Source: Candidatus Hydrogenedens sp. (GTDB taxonomy: Bacteria > Hydrogenedentota > Hydrogenedentia > Hydrogenedentales > CAITNO01). Taken from it: a stretch of DNA of 64,000 nucleotides. The notes under the pieces are model-generated. The model searched no databases. It saw nothing but the letters and a program-made list of their open reading frames with translations, and was not told the DNA's origin. The translations under genes and the position numbers were made by a program. Every line of letters begins with the position of its first letter. Positions within the stretch are counted from its first letter, which is position 1. Of this stretch, positions 52,643 through 61,175 are shown in pieces. The DNA is taken from contig JAAYJV010000048.1 of NCBI GenBank assembly GCA_012522755.1, forward strand, positions 1-64,000, read 5' to 3'.

Positions 52643-54754
52643 ATGAACGCACCTTTCTTCACAAAGATGATCAGCGCCCTCTTCCTCCTTTCATTGATCC
52701 TTCCGATCCTCCCTGCAAGTGCTGAAGAACCTTGTCCGCTCACCGGTGAGCAGGTATATCCTGTTCTGGCGGATCTGATATTCGTTGTCTTTGATCTGAA
52801 CAGAGATGGCAAAATCACCCGTCAGGAACTGGCGGTCATTTCACCTGATCTGGCCAACAGCGGTTTGGGCGATTTTGTGGGCGACAATGGCACAAGCCGC
52901 TGGTGGGTGCAGCGGTATATGGAAATTTTGAAACCTCTCAATATGATTGATACCAATCGAAATGGTCTCATCGAATATGAAGAGGTGGGGGACGACGTCC
53001 CTCGCGAAATTTTTGACATGCTCGACTTCAATGCAAACGGGGTGATTGACTGCGAGGATTTTGATTATCTGACAGAGGAGTATACGGAAGCTGAGGGGGA
53101 TGAGGAATGTGGATCCAGTGATATTCTGGCTCTCATTGCCCGGGGTGGCGTTCTTTATCTTGATCAGGATGGTGACGATCTTATCAGCCAGGATGAAATC
53201 ATTGTGATCTTGTCCGAATCCGGTGATCTGGGCTCCAATGCGGATACTTTCCATGCCCTTTTCAATATGCTTGATGCCGACAAGGACGGCTATCTCTCCG
53301 CTGTGGAAATACACGGTACCCTTCTGTCCATCCCCATCAATGTCATCCATATTGTCGACACGAACCGCGATGGTGCCATTCAATATCTTGAAGTTCCCTT
53401 TGTGCCTCTCACGCTTTTTGCCCAGCTGGATACTGTTCCTGATGGAAAACTGGATTGCGCCGATTATATCGACCAGTATGAAAATAATGAGATAGAACTG
53501 CCTAAAGGAGCACTGGGAGGTGTTGTCCGTGATGCCAAGACACAACTGCCCCTTTCCGGTGTGACCGTCAAAGTCAGCCCGGGCGGATTTTCTGATACGA
53601 CCCTGGCTGTGGTCGGTACTTTTGGATTTCCTTCCCTGCCCTACAGGCAATACACCCTGACAGCAACCAAAGAAGGATACCAGCCTTACAGCAAAAGCTT
53701 CCGCATGGACACTCTCGTGCTTACCCTGGATATACTTCTGGAACCGGAAGTGGTGGTTGAAGGAGAAGTTGAAGGGGAAATAGAAGGAGAAATCGAAGGG
53801 GAGGAGCCCGTACTGGCTCATGTGGCCGGTGTTGTCCGTGATGAAGCCACGGGTTTGCCCGTATCTGATGTGCTTATTACCCTGATACCAGGCGATTTCA
53901 CCGTGCACAGCCTGGATATTCTGGGTACTTTCCTGATCAATGATATTCCACCGGGCATCTATACAATCACGGCCGAAAAAGAGGGATATTTCAGCTATGA
54001 GCAGGAGATTACACTGGACGAGGGCGAAATAGAACCTCTGGATATCCAGATGATCCCCGAACCCATTGTGGAAGGTGAAGAGATCATTGAGGGTGAAATT
54101 ATTCCTGAGGGTGAAGAGCTTCCTGTTGAGGGCGAGAGTGTTCCCGATGACAGGCCCAAAGGCGCATTATCCGGTGTGGTTCGCAATGCCGCCACCGAGT
54201 TGCCCGTTCCCAATGCCGCATTGACGCTCATGCCCGGCGGCTATCAGGCTGTAAGTCAGGAAATCACCGGATTGTACAGGATTGCGGAAGTGCCTTTCGG
54301 TACCTATACACTTCACGTGGCTCACCCGGCTTTTGAAAATCACATGACTTCCGTGGAAATCAAACAGACTTCCATCGGTCCTATTGCAGTGACGGAAGTT
54401 CTTCTGGATGTTGTTCTCACCATGAAGACGGGAGAAGGCGAAACGATTGCAACAGATGTGGAAGGTGAAGCCGTCCCGCATGAAGGCGAAACTCTTGAAC
54501 CTGTGGAAGGTGAAGCCGCTCCGTCTGAGGGTGAAACCCTTGAGCCTGTGGAAGGCGAGACGATTCAGCCTGAAGGCGAAAGGCCTGTGCTTGAAGGTGA
54601 GCAGCCATCCGAGGGTGAAGACGACGATGTCGCTCCCCGTTCCGGCTGTAATGGTCGTGTGAGCGTATCCTCCAAATCACTTGCCGACGATTGGTTCCCG
54701 CTTATTTCGAGTTTCCTGGCTCTTCTGTTTTTCTCCGTCTTCGGAAAACGCTGA
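52643..54754 (+). CDS. Exported EF-hand and CarboxypepD_reg repeat protein with Glu-Gly-Glu linkers
   Basis: This 703-aa protein has a signal peptide (ending LPASA). About seven EF-hand-like Asp-rich loops follow (DLNRDGKITRQE, DTNRNGLIEYEE, DFNANGVIDCED, DQDGDDLISQDE, DADKDGYLSAVE, DTNRDGAIQYLE and a last weaker one). Three carboxypeptidase-regulatory-like beta domains follow, separated by VEGEIEGE-type spacers. A highly acidic VEGE-rich stalk precedes the C-terminus, which reads GCNG, then a hydrophobic span and KR, like a cell-surface sorting tail. It is probably a Ca-binding surface adhesin or scaffold. The start has AAGGAA. Confidence 0.85.
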   Translation: MNAPFFTKMISALFLLSLILPILPASAEEPCPLTGEQVYPVLADLIFVVFDLNRDGKITRQELAVISPDLANSGLGDFVGDNGTSRWWVQRYMEILKPLNMIDTNRNGLIEYEEVGDDVPREIFDMLDFNANGVIDCEDFDYLTEEYTEAEGDEECGSSDILALIARGGVLYLDQDGDDLISQDEIIVILSESGDLGSNADTFHALFNMLDADKDGYLSAVEIHGTLLSIPINVIHIVDTNRDGAIQYLEVPFVPLTLFAQLDTVPDGKLDCADYIDQYENNEIELPKGALGGVVRDAKTQLPLSGVTVKVSPGGFSDTTLAVVGTFGFPSLPYRQYTLTATKEGYQPYSKSFRMDTLVLTLDILLEPEVVVEGEVEGEIEGEIEGEEPVLAHVAGVVRDEATGLPVSDVLITLIPGDFTVHSLDILGTFLINDIPPGIYTITAEKEGYFSYEQEITLDEGEIEPLDIQMIPEPIVEGEEIIEGEIIPEGEELPVEGESVPDDRPKGALSGVVRNAATELPVPNAALTLMPGGYQAVSQEITGLYRIAEVPFGTYTLHVAHPAFENHMTSVEIKQTSIGPIAVTEVLLDVVLTMKTGEGETIATDVEGEAVPHEGETLEPVEGEAAPSEGETLEPVEGETIQPEGERPVLEGEQPSEGEDDDVAPRSGCNGRVSVSSKSLADDWFPLISSFLALLFFSVFGKR

Positions 54755-54827
54755 TTAACATTCCAATTCATGATAGGCTATAATGGACAGGGAGGGGAAT
54801 GTCCGCAGAAAAACCTGAAAGGAAGCC

Positions 54828-55700
54828 GTGAAAGCTGAATTGGATTGTTTGGAGTGTTCTCTGCGACAGGCACTTCGTGCCGCGCGTATGGCCGGAGATG
54901 ACCCGCAGATGCATCGGAAGGTGATGGATGCTGTCGCCGCCGATATCCCGACCATGGATCTCAATGACTCCCCCGCTGTCTTGTCTCTGGGATTGTACCG
55001 CTATGCCCGTGAGTTTTCCGGTAATCCCGATCCCTACAAGAATATTAAAAAAGAGCAGAATGCCATGGCTCTTGCTCTGGAGCCTGAATTGGACAAGCTG
55101 GTGGCGGAAAGCGATACCCCTCTGCTCACGGCCATCAGACTGGCTGCGGCCGGAAATATCATTGATCTGGGCGTCATGCACACCCATGAGATTGATCCGC
55201 GTCTGGCCATCAAAGAGGCCATGGAAACGACACCGGCCATTGATCACAGCGATCGTTTCATCCGGAGTCTGGAGTCCTGTGAAGACCTGCTGTATCTGCT
55301 CGATAATGCGGGAGAAATTGTTTTTGACAAACCCCTTATCAAGGAGCTGCAAAAGCAAACCCGGGTTACAGCCGTGGTCAAAGCAGGTCCCATCATCAAT
55401 GATGCCTGCCTGGAAGATGCGGAACAGGTGGGGCTTACGGACTTTTGTGAAGTCATCGATAATGGCGGTGCCTTTGTCGGCTCTCCTTTGAAACTCATTC
55501 CTCCTTCTTTCCGGGAACGGATGGAAGCGGCGGATGTGATTCTGGGTAAAGGGCAGGGAAACTATGAGACAGTGGATGAGTTTGACGGAGATGTATACCT
55601 CCTGTTGAAAATAAAATGCGAAGTCATCGCCCGCCATTGCGGGGTGCCCATGGGCGAAAGTATTTTCCTTTCCACCCGTGCCCGCCAAGAGAAGCGTTGA
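54828..55700 (+). CDS. DUF89/ARMT1-like protein
   Basis: This 290-aa protein belongs to the DUF89 family of metal-dependent phosphatases, thought to remove damaged or harmful sugar phosphates. It opens with Cys-containing LDCLECSLRQALRAAR, followed by YLLDNAGEIVFDKPLIKEL, VKAGPIINDA and VILGKGQGNYET, which carry the acidic and Asn metal ligands. The start is GTG after AAAGGAAG. It is followed by the DnaA-like ATPase gene 108 bases downstream. Substrate is unknown. Confidence 0.88.
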   Translation: MKAELDCLECSLRQALRAARMAGDDPQMHRKVMDAVAADIPTMDLNDSPAVLSLGLYRYAREFSGNPDPYKNIKKEQNAMALALEPELDKLVAESDTPLLTAIRLAAAGNIIDLGVMHTHEIDPRLAIKEAMETTPAIDHSDRFIRSLESCEDLLYLLDNAGEIVFDKPLIKELQKQTRVTAVVKAGPIINDACLEDAEQVGLTDFCEVIDNGGAFVGSPLKLIPPSFRERMEAADVILGKGQGNYETVDEFDGDVYLLLKIKCEVIARHCGVPMGESIFLSTRARQEKR

Positions 55701-55808
55701 CTGGACCGGCTCATCCCGGTATAATCAACAGTGATCATGCCCGTCCCTGTTGACAGCTGACAATGCCCGGCCCCTGCTGTTTTTCCGGCCGTATAAGGAT
55801 TCTTATCC

Positions 55809-56816
55809 ATGAAAAGGCTGACCTTTGACAACTTCATCCCCCATAAAAGTAATCAGGGAGCATACAATATCGCCCGGGAAGTGGCGGGACTGAAGCCTGA
55901 TCTGCCGCGCCCCATTGTCCTGCTGGGCGAAAGCGGCGCAGGAAAAACACATCTGCTGTGGGCAACGGTGAATCATTTCCGTGACCGGAACTCTCAGGTT
56001 CGGGTGGCGCTCATCTCACCCCGTGACTTCCCCGACAAAGTGAAAGCTCTGGCCGCCGATGAAGCCAAACTGGCGGCACAGCCACCCATTGTCCTGCTTG
56101 TGGACGACTTGCACGCTTTTGATAAAGAATCGGCTGATCTGGAAAAAACTGTTCTGGCCTTGATGGATCACGGTCACAATGCTGTGTTAACCACGCAAAA
56201 ACATCCCAATGTGCTTTCCGGCTTCAGTGGTAAATTCAAAGCCCTTCTCAATGCCGGTGCCATTGCAGGCATCAAAGCCTTGCCCAAAGCCGAAGGAACC
56301 ATTATCCCTGAAGCGGCGCTGGAGCAGATTCTCGAACTGAAATCCCGTGTTTCCCAGTTGCAGCGGGACAAGGCATTGCTGGAAGCGGAAAAAGGGGAAG
56401 TACAACCCTCCGAAACTCCGCCGGAGCCTGAACACCTGAAACCGGCACCCGCTGATGACAGTGCTCTCCGTTCAGAACTGGAACAGGTAATGCAGCAGCT
56501 TCGCAAAGCCGAGGGAGAGGCGGAGGCCTGGAAAGAAGCGGCCTCGGCCATGATGAAGCGCGTGGAAAGTTACAAGGCTTTGCAGCAGTCCCAGTTGAGC
56601 AGCATTGAAGAACAGATCGCTGAAGTGCTTTCCTTCGCTGATCAGGCACTGCTTACCCTTGATGAGGAAAGTCTTCGAAATGCCAATGCGGAACTGGCGG
56701 CTATTCTGGCGAAAAGCAGTGCTGAGCATGCGGCTGCATTGCAGGGGGAAGGACGTAAAACATTGCATTCTCTGGCCGAGCAGTTCAAAGAACTGAAAGA
56801 CCCGCCGGTAACATAA
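55809..56816 (+). CDS. DnaA-type AAA+ ATPase fused to a coiled coil
   Basis: This 335-aa protein starts like the DnaA ATPase domain (LTFDNFIPHKSNQGAYNIAREVA). It has Walker A GESGAGKTHLLWA and Walker B VLLVDDLHAF, then a sensor-1-like LTTQKHP. The DnaA box-VII arginine region is replaced by GKFKALLNAGAIAG, and neither the lid nor the DNA-binding domain IV is present. From about residue 175 it becomes a long, Glu/Lys/Ala-rich coiled coil with a short Pro-rich break. It may regulate replication initiation or act as a DNA-independent ATPase. I know no family with this exact architecture. Confidence 0.75.
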   Translation: MKRLTFDNFIPHKSNQGAYNIAREVAGLKPDLPRPIVLLGESGAGKTHLLWATVNHFRDRNSQVRVALISPRDFPDKVKALAADEAKLAAQPPIVLLVDDLHAFDKESADLEKTVLALMDHGHNAVLTTQKHPNVLSGFSGKFKALLNAGAIAGIKALPKAEGTIIPEAALEQILELKSRVSQLQRDKALLEAEKGEVQPSETPPEPEHLKPAPADDSALRSELEQVMQQLRKAEGEAEAWKEAASAMMKRVESYKALQQSQLSSIEEQIAEVLSFADQALLTLDEESLRNANAELAAILAKSSAEHAAALQGEGRKTLHSLAEQFKELKDPPVT

Positions 56817-56870
56817 GTCACTCTCCCGCCTTGAACAAGTCTGCGCTCCCTCCCCAGGAAAGGTATTTTT

Positions 56871-57464
56871 GTGCATCAGGAAGAATTTGCTGAAGCTGTT
56901 GTTGAATTGTTCTGGAAGATCCATTCTCTGGATCGTGTTCCCCGTGCCGGTTTCCTGCTCCGTGGCGTGCCCGATCCCGAGACTGTGGCGGCACACAGTC
57001 ACTTCATGGCTTTTCTGGCCTTGTTGTTTATCAGAGAAACTCCCGGCGATTATGATCTGGGCAAAGCGCTGGCCATGGCTCTGGTCCACGATCTGCCCGA
57101 GGCCAGGCTCATGGATGTTCCCATGCCCATTGCCCATAAATGGTTGGGAGAAGCCAAAGAACGGGCGGAACAGGGAATTTTCGAGGAAATGTTTTCTTCT
57201 TTTCCCGACTATTATGCCGAACTTCACGCTGAATTTTCCGAAGGCAAAAGCCCGGAAGCGCGCCTGCTCCGGGCTCTGGATAAAGCACAGATGATGCTCA
57301 AGGTCATGTATTACGAAAAAGAGAACCGGGGCTGTGTGGAAGAATTCTGGCACAACCCCGGCAATTTCAATGATCAGGGCATTCCGGCTGTTTCCGCTCT
57401 CTTCGATGCACTGTGTAAAAGGGCGGGAAGACAACGACCGGCTCAGCCGTCTGAAAATCAATAA
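56871..57464 (+). CDS. HD-domain phosphohydrolase (YfbR-like)
   Basis: This 197-aa protein has the HD superfamily motifs VAAHSHFMAFLALLF (first His), ALVHDLPEA (HD pair) and ALDKAQMMLK (final Asp), typical of YfbR-like 5'-deoxynucleotidases. The likely role is nucleotide monophosphate dephosphorylation. The start is GTG after CAGGAAAGG. It lies 54 bases after the DnaA-like gene and may share its transcript, which would give a replication/nucleotide context. It converges with the ThuA-like gene. Confidence 0.85.
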   Translation: MHQEEFAEAVVELFWKIHSLDRVPRAGFLLRGVPDPETVAAHSHFMAFLALLFIRETPGDYDLGKALAMALVHDLPEARLMDVPMPIAHKWLGEAKERAEQGIFEEMFSSFPDYYAELHAEFSEGKSPEARLLRALDKAQMMLKVMYYEKENRGCVEEFWHNPGNFNDQGIPAVSALFDALCKRAGRQRPAQPSENQ

Positions 57465-57470
57465 CAACAA

Positions 57471-58214
57471 TCAATCAAGTTGTTCCAGAGGCTGATAGTT
57501 GCCCTGCGTGTAGCCCCGGGCCATCCGCACAGGAGCCGCCCATTTCACGGCATTATAGATCACCTTCATCACATGTTCATTGTGGTAAATGGGAAAGCTT
57601 TCGTGACCGGGCTTGAAATAAAAAACACGGCCCGCCTCTTTATGCCAGCAGCAGCCACTGCGGAAGACTTCACCACCCTGGAACCAGCTGATAAAAACCA
57701 GTTGATCAGGCTGGGGAATGCCGAAGGGCTCGCCGTACATTTCCGTACTGGGCAATTCAATATACTCCGGAAGACCTTCCACAATGGGATGGGCCGGGTC
57801 GACAACCCAGAGCCGTTCCTTTTCGCCATGCTCGCCATGTTCACGCCATTTCAGATTGCAGCGTGTGCCCATGAGAGAAGTGAAAGGCTTGGAATAGTGG
57901 CCGGAATGAAGAACAATGAGTCCCATCCCTTTCAAAACACGTTCCTGAACACGCCGTGCATTTTCATCCGTAACCTGGTCATGGGCTTTGTGACCCCACC
58001 AGGTCATGACATCGGTATTGTCCAGAATCTCTTCAGACAGGCCCTGATCAGGATCGTCAAGCAGCGAGCAGTGTACGGAGGCGATGCCCGGTTGTTTCTC
58101 CAGATAAGAGGCAATGGTACCGCCCATGCCGAGAGGATAAATTTCCTGACAGCGGGGCATTTCCTTTTCATGAATTCCTTCGTTCCATACGGTCACGCGG
58201 ATTCCCTGAGACAT
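57471..58214 (-). CDS. ThuA domain protein
   Basis: This 247-aa protein belongs to the ThuA (trehalose utilisation) GATase1-like family. It shows VTVWNEGIHEKE near the start, DVMTWWGHKAHDQV, LIVLHSGHYSKPF, and VFYFKPGHESFP near the end. No signal peptide is seen from the chosen start. The ATG at 58214 has AAAGGAGT 7 bases upstream. ThuA proteins often accompany Gfo/Idh/MocA oxidoreductases, fitting the block at the left of the window. The reaction is unknown. Confidence 0.88.
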   Translation of the reverse strand: MSQGIRVTVWNEGIHEKEMPRCQEIYPLGMGGTIASYLEKQPGIASVHCSLLDDPDQGLSEEILDNTDVMTWWGHKAHDQVTDENARRVQERVLKGMGLIVLHSGHYSKPFTSLMGTRCNLKWREHGEHGEKERLWVVDPAHPIVEGLPEYIELPSTEMYGEPFGIPQPDQLVFISWFQGGEVFRSGCCWHKEAGRVFYFKPGHESFPIYHNEHVMKVIYNAVKWAAPVRMARGYTQGNYQPLEQLD

Positions 58215-58477
58215 AGTCATACTCCTTTGTGAAAAGTGGATTGCAATTGCAGTAAGAACAGAGAACATCATCATAGCACCAGCATGGATGTTGAAGGCAA
58301 ATCAGGAGTGGGGAGGCTTCACCATGGAAACCTGGAGAAATGCAGAGCAAGAGAAGGGACTGAACAATCTCATCCCTTGTCCCTCATCCCTCGTCCCCGC
58401 CTTTTCCCTTTCAACTTGCGCCAATGCCAATGGAACCCGTATACTTTCCACTCAAGGGGAGGTAAGAAGGGATATTC

Positions 58478-59437
58478 ATGGACACAACTGCTTTACAGCC
58501 TTTGCAGGGTCTTTTTCTGCTCTTTGCCTTTATCTTCGGCCTCAATGTGGGCAGCTTCTGCAATGTATGCATCGGCCGCTGGCCTGCTGGTGAATCAGTC
58601 ATCAAACCCCGTTCCCGCTGTCCGCGCTGTCTCAATGCCATCGCCTGGTATGACAATATTCCGCTCATCAGCTGGCTGGTTCTCGGGGCAAAATGCCGTC
58701 ACTGCTCCAAACCCATCAGCGTGGTCTATCCCGTGGTGGAAGCGCTGACAGGTATCCTTTTCGCCCTGACTTTCTGGCGTTTCGGTTTTGTAATCGCAAG
58801 TCCTGTTTACATGCTTTTCTGTGCAGCCATGATCATCGTCACTTTTCAGGATTTGGCCGACTGGACCATCCCCAATGAAATCACTTTTCCCGGGATCCCT
58901 TTGGGCGTGATCCTGGCTCTGGCCGGAACCGCCTGGGGTGAAGCATCGGGCCTTCGGGTCACCGATGTGGTTGACTCGCTTCTGGGTGTCCTCCTCGGTG
59001 GGGGAATTCTTCTGCTCCTGGATCGTGTTACTGTATATCTGCTGAAGAAGCCCGGCATGGGATTCGGTGATGTGAAACTGCTGGCCATGATCGGCGCCTT
59101 TCTGGGCTGGCAGGGTGCTTTGGGCACTCTGGTCATCGCCTCCTTTATCGGAAGTTTCGCCGGTATCGCTGTCATTGTCTATTTCAAGTATGTCAAAAAG
59201 GAAGCAGCGGCACCCGCGGAAAAGGCGGAGACAAGCGAAGCTGCGGGCGATAAAGCAGATGATGAAGATGAAGAAATCACGCTGGAAGGGCACTACCTTC
59301 CCTTTGGCCCCTATCTGGCCGTAGGCGCCCTGATTTTCATGTTTGTCGGCCCGGAACTCATAGACTGTTATTTTTCTTTTCTTGAGCCCTCCGGCGGAAT
59401 TGTTCTGATGAACGAGTTGACGGATATCGGATTTTGA
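58478..59437 (+). CDS. pilD: Prepilin peptidase (A24 family)
   Basis: This 319-aa polytopic inner-membrane enzyme has the methylase-domain Cys motifs SRCPRCLNAIAWYDNIP and CRHCSKPIS. The two catalytic Asp regions are TFQDLADWTIPNEITFPG and GMGFGDVKLLAMIGAFLGW. It cleaves and methylates type IV prepilins such as the pilin at 37247. An acidic, Glu/Asp-rich insert (about residues 245-275) lies in a cytoplasmic loop before the last helix. The symbol is by function; gspO is equally possible. The start has GGGAGG upstream. Confidence 0.92.
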   Translation: MDTTALQPLQGLFLLFAFIFGLNVGSFCNVCIGRWPAGESVIKPRSRCPRCLNAIAWYDNIPLISWLVLGAKCRHCSKPISVVYPVVEALTGILFALTFWRFGFVIASPVYMLFCAAMIIVTFQDLADWTIPNEITFPGIPLGVILALAGTAWGEASGLRVTDVVDSLLGVLLGGGILLLLDRVTVYLLKKPGMGFGDVKLLAMIGAFLGWQGALGTLVIASFIGSFAGIAVIVYFKYVKKEAAAPAEKAETSEAAGDKADDEDEEITLEGHYLPFGPYLAVGALIFMFVGPELIDCYFSFLEPSGGIVLMNELTDIGF

Positions 59438-60405
59438 TGAATGCTTTGAATCTTCCCCTGGTGAAAGGATTGCATACAATTCTGACACCCACCCCCTTTC
59501 CTGTGGGGCCAGCCAATGTATATCTCTATGAAAGCGATGAGCTCTATCTGATCGATACGGGCACCAATACGCCTGAATCCTGGGAAGCTTTTCTTCAGGG
59601 CATGAAAGCTCTCGGCCGAGCGCCGGAAGACATCTCCCATATTATTCTGACCCATCATCATCTGGATCACGTAGGACTGTCCCGAAAAATAAAGAAACTT
59701 TCCGGCGCAATCATCCATGCCCATCCGCTGGTGGCTGATCAGTTCGCTCTTTTCTTCAACGAAAAATTCACACGACACAATCTCGCAGGTGTTCTTTATG
59801 AGCTGGGTCTGCCCGCACCTCTCATTGAAAGCCTTTGCGAGGAAAGGCATGACTTCAGAGAATATCTGGATGAGTTCACAGTTGATGAAGTGCTCCGGGA
59901 CGGGGAAATGGTGGGGCCTTTCCGTGCCTTTTTCCGGCCCGGCCATTCACTCACGGATACAGTGCTCGTACATGAAGAGGAACAGTGGGCTTTCACAGGG
60001 GACCACCTGATCCACAACATCACCTCCAACCCCTTGCTGCGTAGACAGGATGCGGAAGGGCGCCGGGAAAAAAGTCTCATCCAATATCGTGACTCACTTC
60101 TGAAGACCAGAGCAATGCCCCTCAACTGCTGCTTCGCCGGACATAACAAAGCCTTTGAGAATCATCAGAAAGTCATAGACCGCAATCTGGGGCATCTGGA
60201 AAGGCGCAACGAGAAAATTCTCAGTCTCTTCAATGGCCGGAGTGCCACTCCCTTCGAAATAACGGGACTGCTCTTTCCTCATCTGTCCGACAGTTATCTG
60301 TATTATTGCCTTTCCGCAGCCACCGGACATCTGGAGCTTCTCGAAGAGCAGGGGATTGTCGCCCACGAAAAGCAGTCGGGTGTTCTGCGGTATTTCGCCA
60401 GATAA
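59437..60405 (+). CDS. MBL-fold hydrolase with C-terminal winged helix
   Basis: This 322-aa metallo-beta-lactamase-fold protein has LIDTGTNTPESW, the zinc motif LTHHHLDHVGLS, RPGHSLTD and FTGDHLIHN, and CFAGHN. The C-terminal 80 residues form a winged helix, as in LACTB2-like enzymes. It probably hydrolyses a thioester, lactone or RNA. The ATG at 59437 shares bases with the stop of the prepilin peptidase gene (TGATG), so they are translationally coupled. Confidence 0.88.
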   Translation: MNALNLPLVKGLHTILTPTPFPVGPANVYLYESDELYLIDTGTNTPESWEAFLQGMKALGRAPEDISHIILTHHHLDHVGLSRKIKKLSGAIIHAHPLVADQFALFFNEKFTRHNLAGVLYELGLPAPLIESLCEERHDFREYLDEFTVDEVLRDGEMVGPFRAFFRPGHSLTDTVLVHEEEQWAFTGDHLIHNITSNPLLRRQDAEGRREKSLIQYRDSLLKTRAMPLNCCFAGHNKAFENHQKVIDRNLGHLERRNEKILSLFNGRSATPFEITGLLFPHLSDSYLYYCLSAATGHLELLEEQGIVAHEKQSGVLRYFAR

Positions 60406-60477
60406 TCCTTTCTTTTTTCTCAAAGGAATTCATTGCCCGAAAGCCTTTTCGGCGGAGGATTAGCATGTCGTGGGAGC

Positions 60478-60495
60478 GCCAATGTCCCCATTGGC
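60478..60495. repeat. Hairpin element related to the 43-bp repeat
   Basis: GCCAATG and CATTGGC form a stem around a short loop. The flank (GGGAGCGCCAATG) matches the reverse complement of the 43-bp repeat core (GGGAACGCCAATT), so it and 60636-60678 are imperfect inverted copies about 150 bp apart. Confidence 0.75.
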
Positions 60496-60635
60496 AGATA
60501 GCGCATGATGGCCTGGAGAATATAGTGACTTGGTTGCGGCAACAGGCTTCAGGACTTTCTCCACCCATTATTTGCCTCAAGTTCTTGCGTCGCGCCAAGG
60601 TTCTACAAAAAAAACACCGTCTTTGCCGCGATGTG

Positions 60636-60678
60636 TGCCAATGTGGAAATTGGCGTTCCCAGGTAAGTACCAGACGGT
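60636..60678 (+). repeat. 43-bp dispersed repeat, copy 2
   Basis: It is 41 of 43 identical to 16-58, with the same GCCAAT...ATTGGC hairpin and CAGACGGT end. Confidence 0.85.
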
Positions 60679-60896
60679 TTTCTGACAGTGTCGAGAAGAA
60701 AGAATAACGTAAAGGCGACATACAACACTGAAAAGGGCGGTCATACCCCTCACAGTCTTCCCAATCTGGATACCGGTCTTTTTTGCGTTGTGGTGGGACG
60801 AAGGGGCCGGGTCGCCAAAAAACCGGTATGACGGAGGCGGGGTATGTCTTGGGGTAAATAAGAGGCTTGAAGGGATTAATGGTCTCCGGGAAATCG

Positions 60897-60923
60897 GTCG
60901 GATCAGTCGGATCGGACGGATGT
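60897..60923 (+). repeat. 9-bp tandem repeat, three units (GTCGGATCG type)
   Basis: The units are GTCGGATCA, GTCGGATCG and GACGGATGT. Confidence 0.85.
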
Positions 60924-61093
60924 CGAAGGGACGCAGCTGTTACTCTTTGGAAATCAGTGTTTATCACTGCGCATCTGTGGTTCCAGGGGCCGTTGTGTCC
61001 GTGCTATTTCTTCGAGCTCATCGCAGTTAAATCAAAAGCTTCATTTGGCTGGGGCCATGCACTTCTGCATAAGTCGGCTGATTTTATGATTTC

Positions 61094-61122
61094 TTGACGT
61101 GGCCGGCTTTATATGATACACT
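61094..61122 (+). promoter_or_regulatory. Sigma-70 promoter of the hrcA-grpE-dnaK operon
   Basis: TTGACG (61094-61099) and TACACT (61117-61122) are 17 bases apart. The CIRCE operator begins 8 bases after the -10. Confidence 0.8.
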
Positions 61123-61129
61123 TATCCTG

Positions 61130-61156
61130 TTAGCACTCTCCTTGAATGAGTGCTAA
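61130..61156 (+). promoter_or_regulatory. CIRCE operator (HrcA binding site)
   Basis: The perfect inverted repeat TTAGCACTC-N9-GAGTGCTAA matches the CIRCE consensus exactly. HrcA bound here represses transcription until heat stress titrates it through GroEL. Confidence 0.97.
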
Positions 61157-61175
61157 CAGGCCACAGGAGTGACAA

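Larger units (their letters stand above)
60406..61175. other. Repeat-rich intergenic region before the heat-shock operon
   Basis: It holds a hairpin at 60478-60495 and a 43-bp repeat with the same core in inverted relation at 60636-60678. It also holds a 9-bp array at 60897-60923, a CAGTG...ATCTGTGGTTC segment at about 60953-60985, and the hrcA promoter with CIRCE at 61094-61156. No gene is supported. Confidence 0.75.

Noticed and set aside
60788..61097. Small open frames between the MBL-fold gene and hrcA
   Set aside because: Their sequence is made of the tandem and dispersed repeats, so coding is unlikely.
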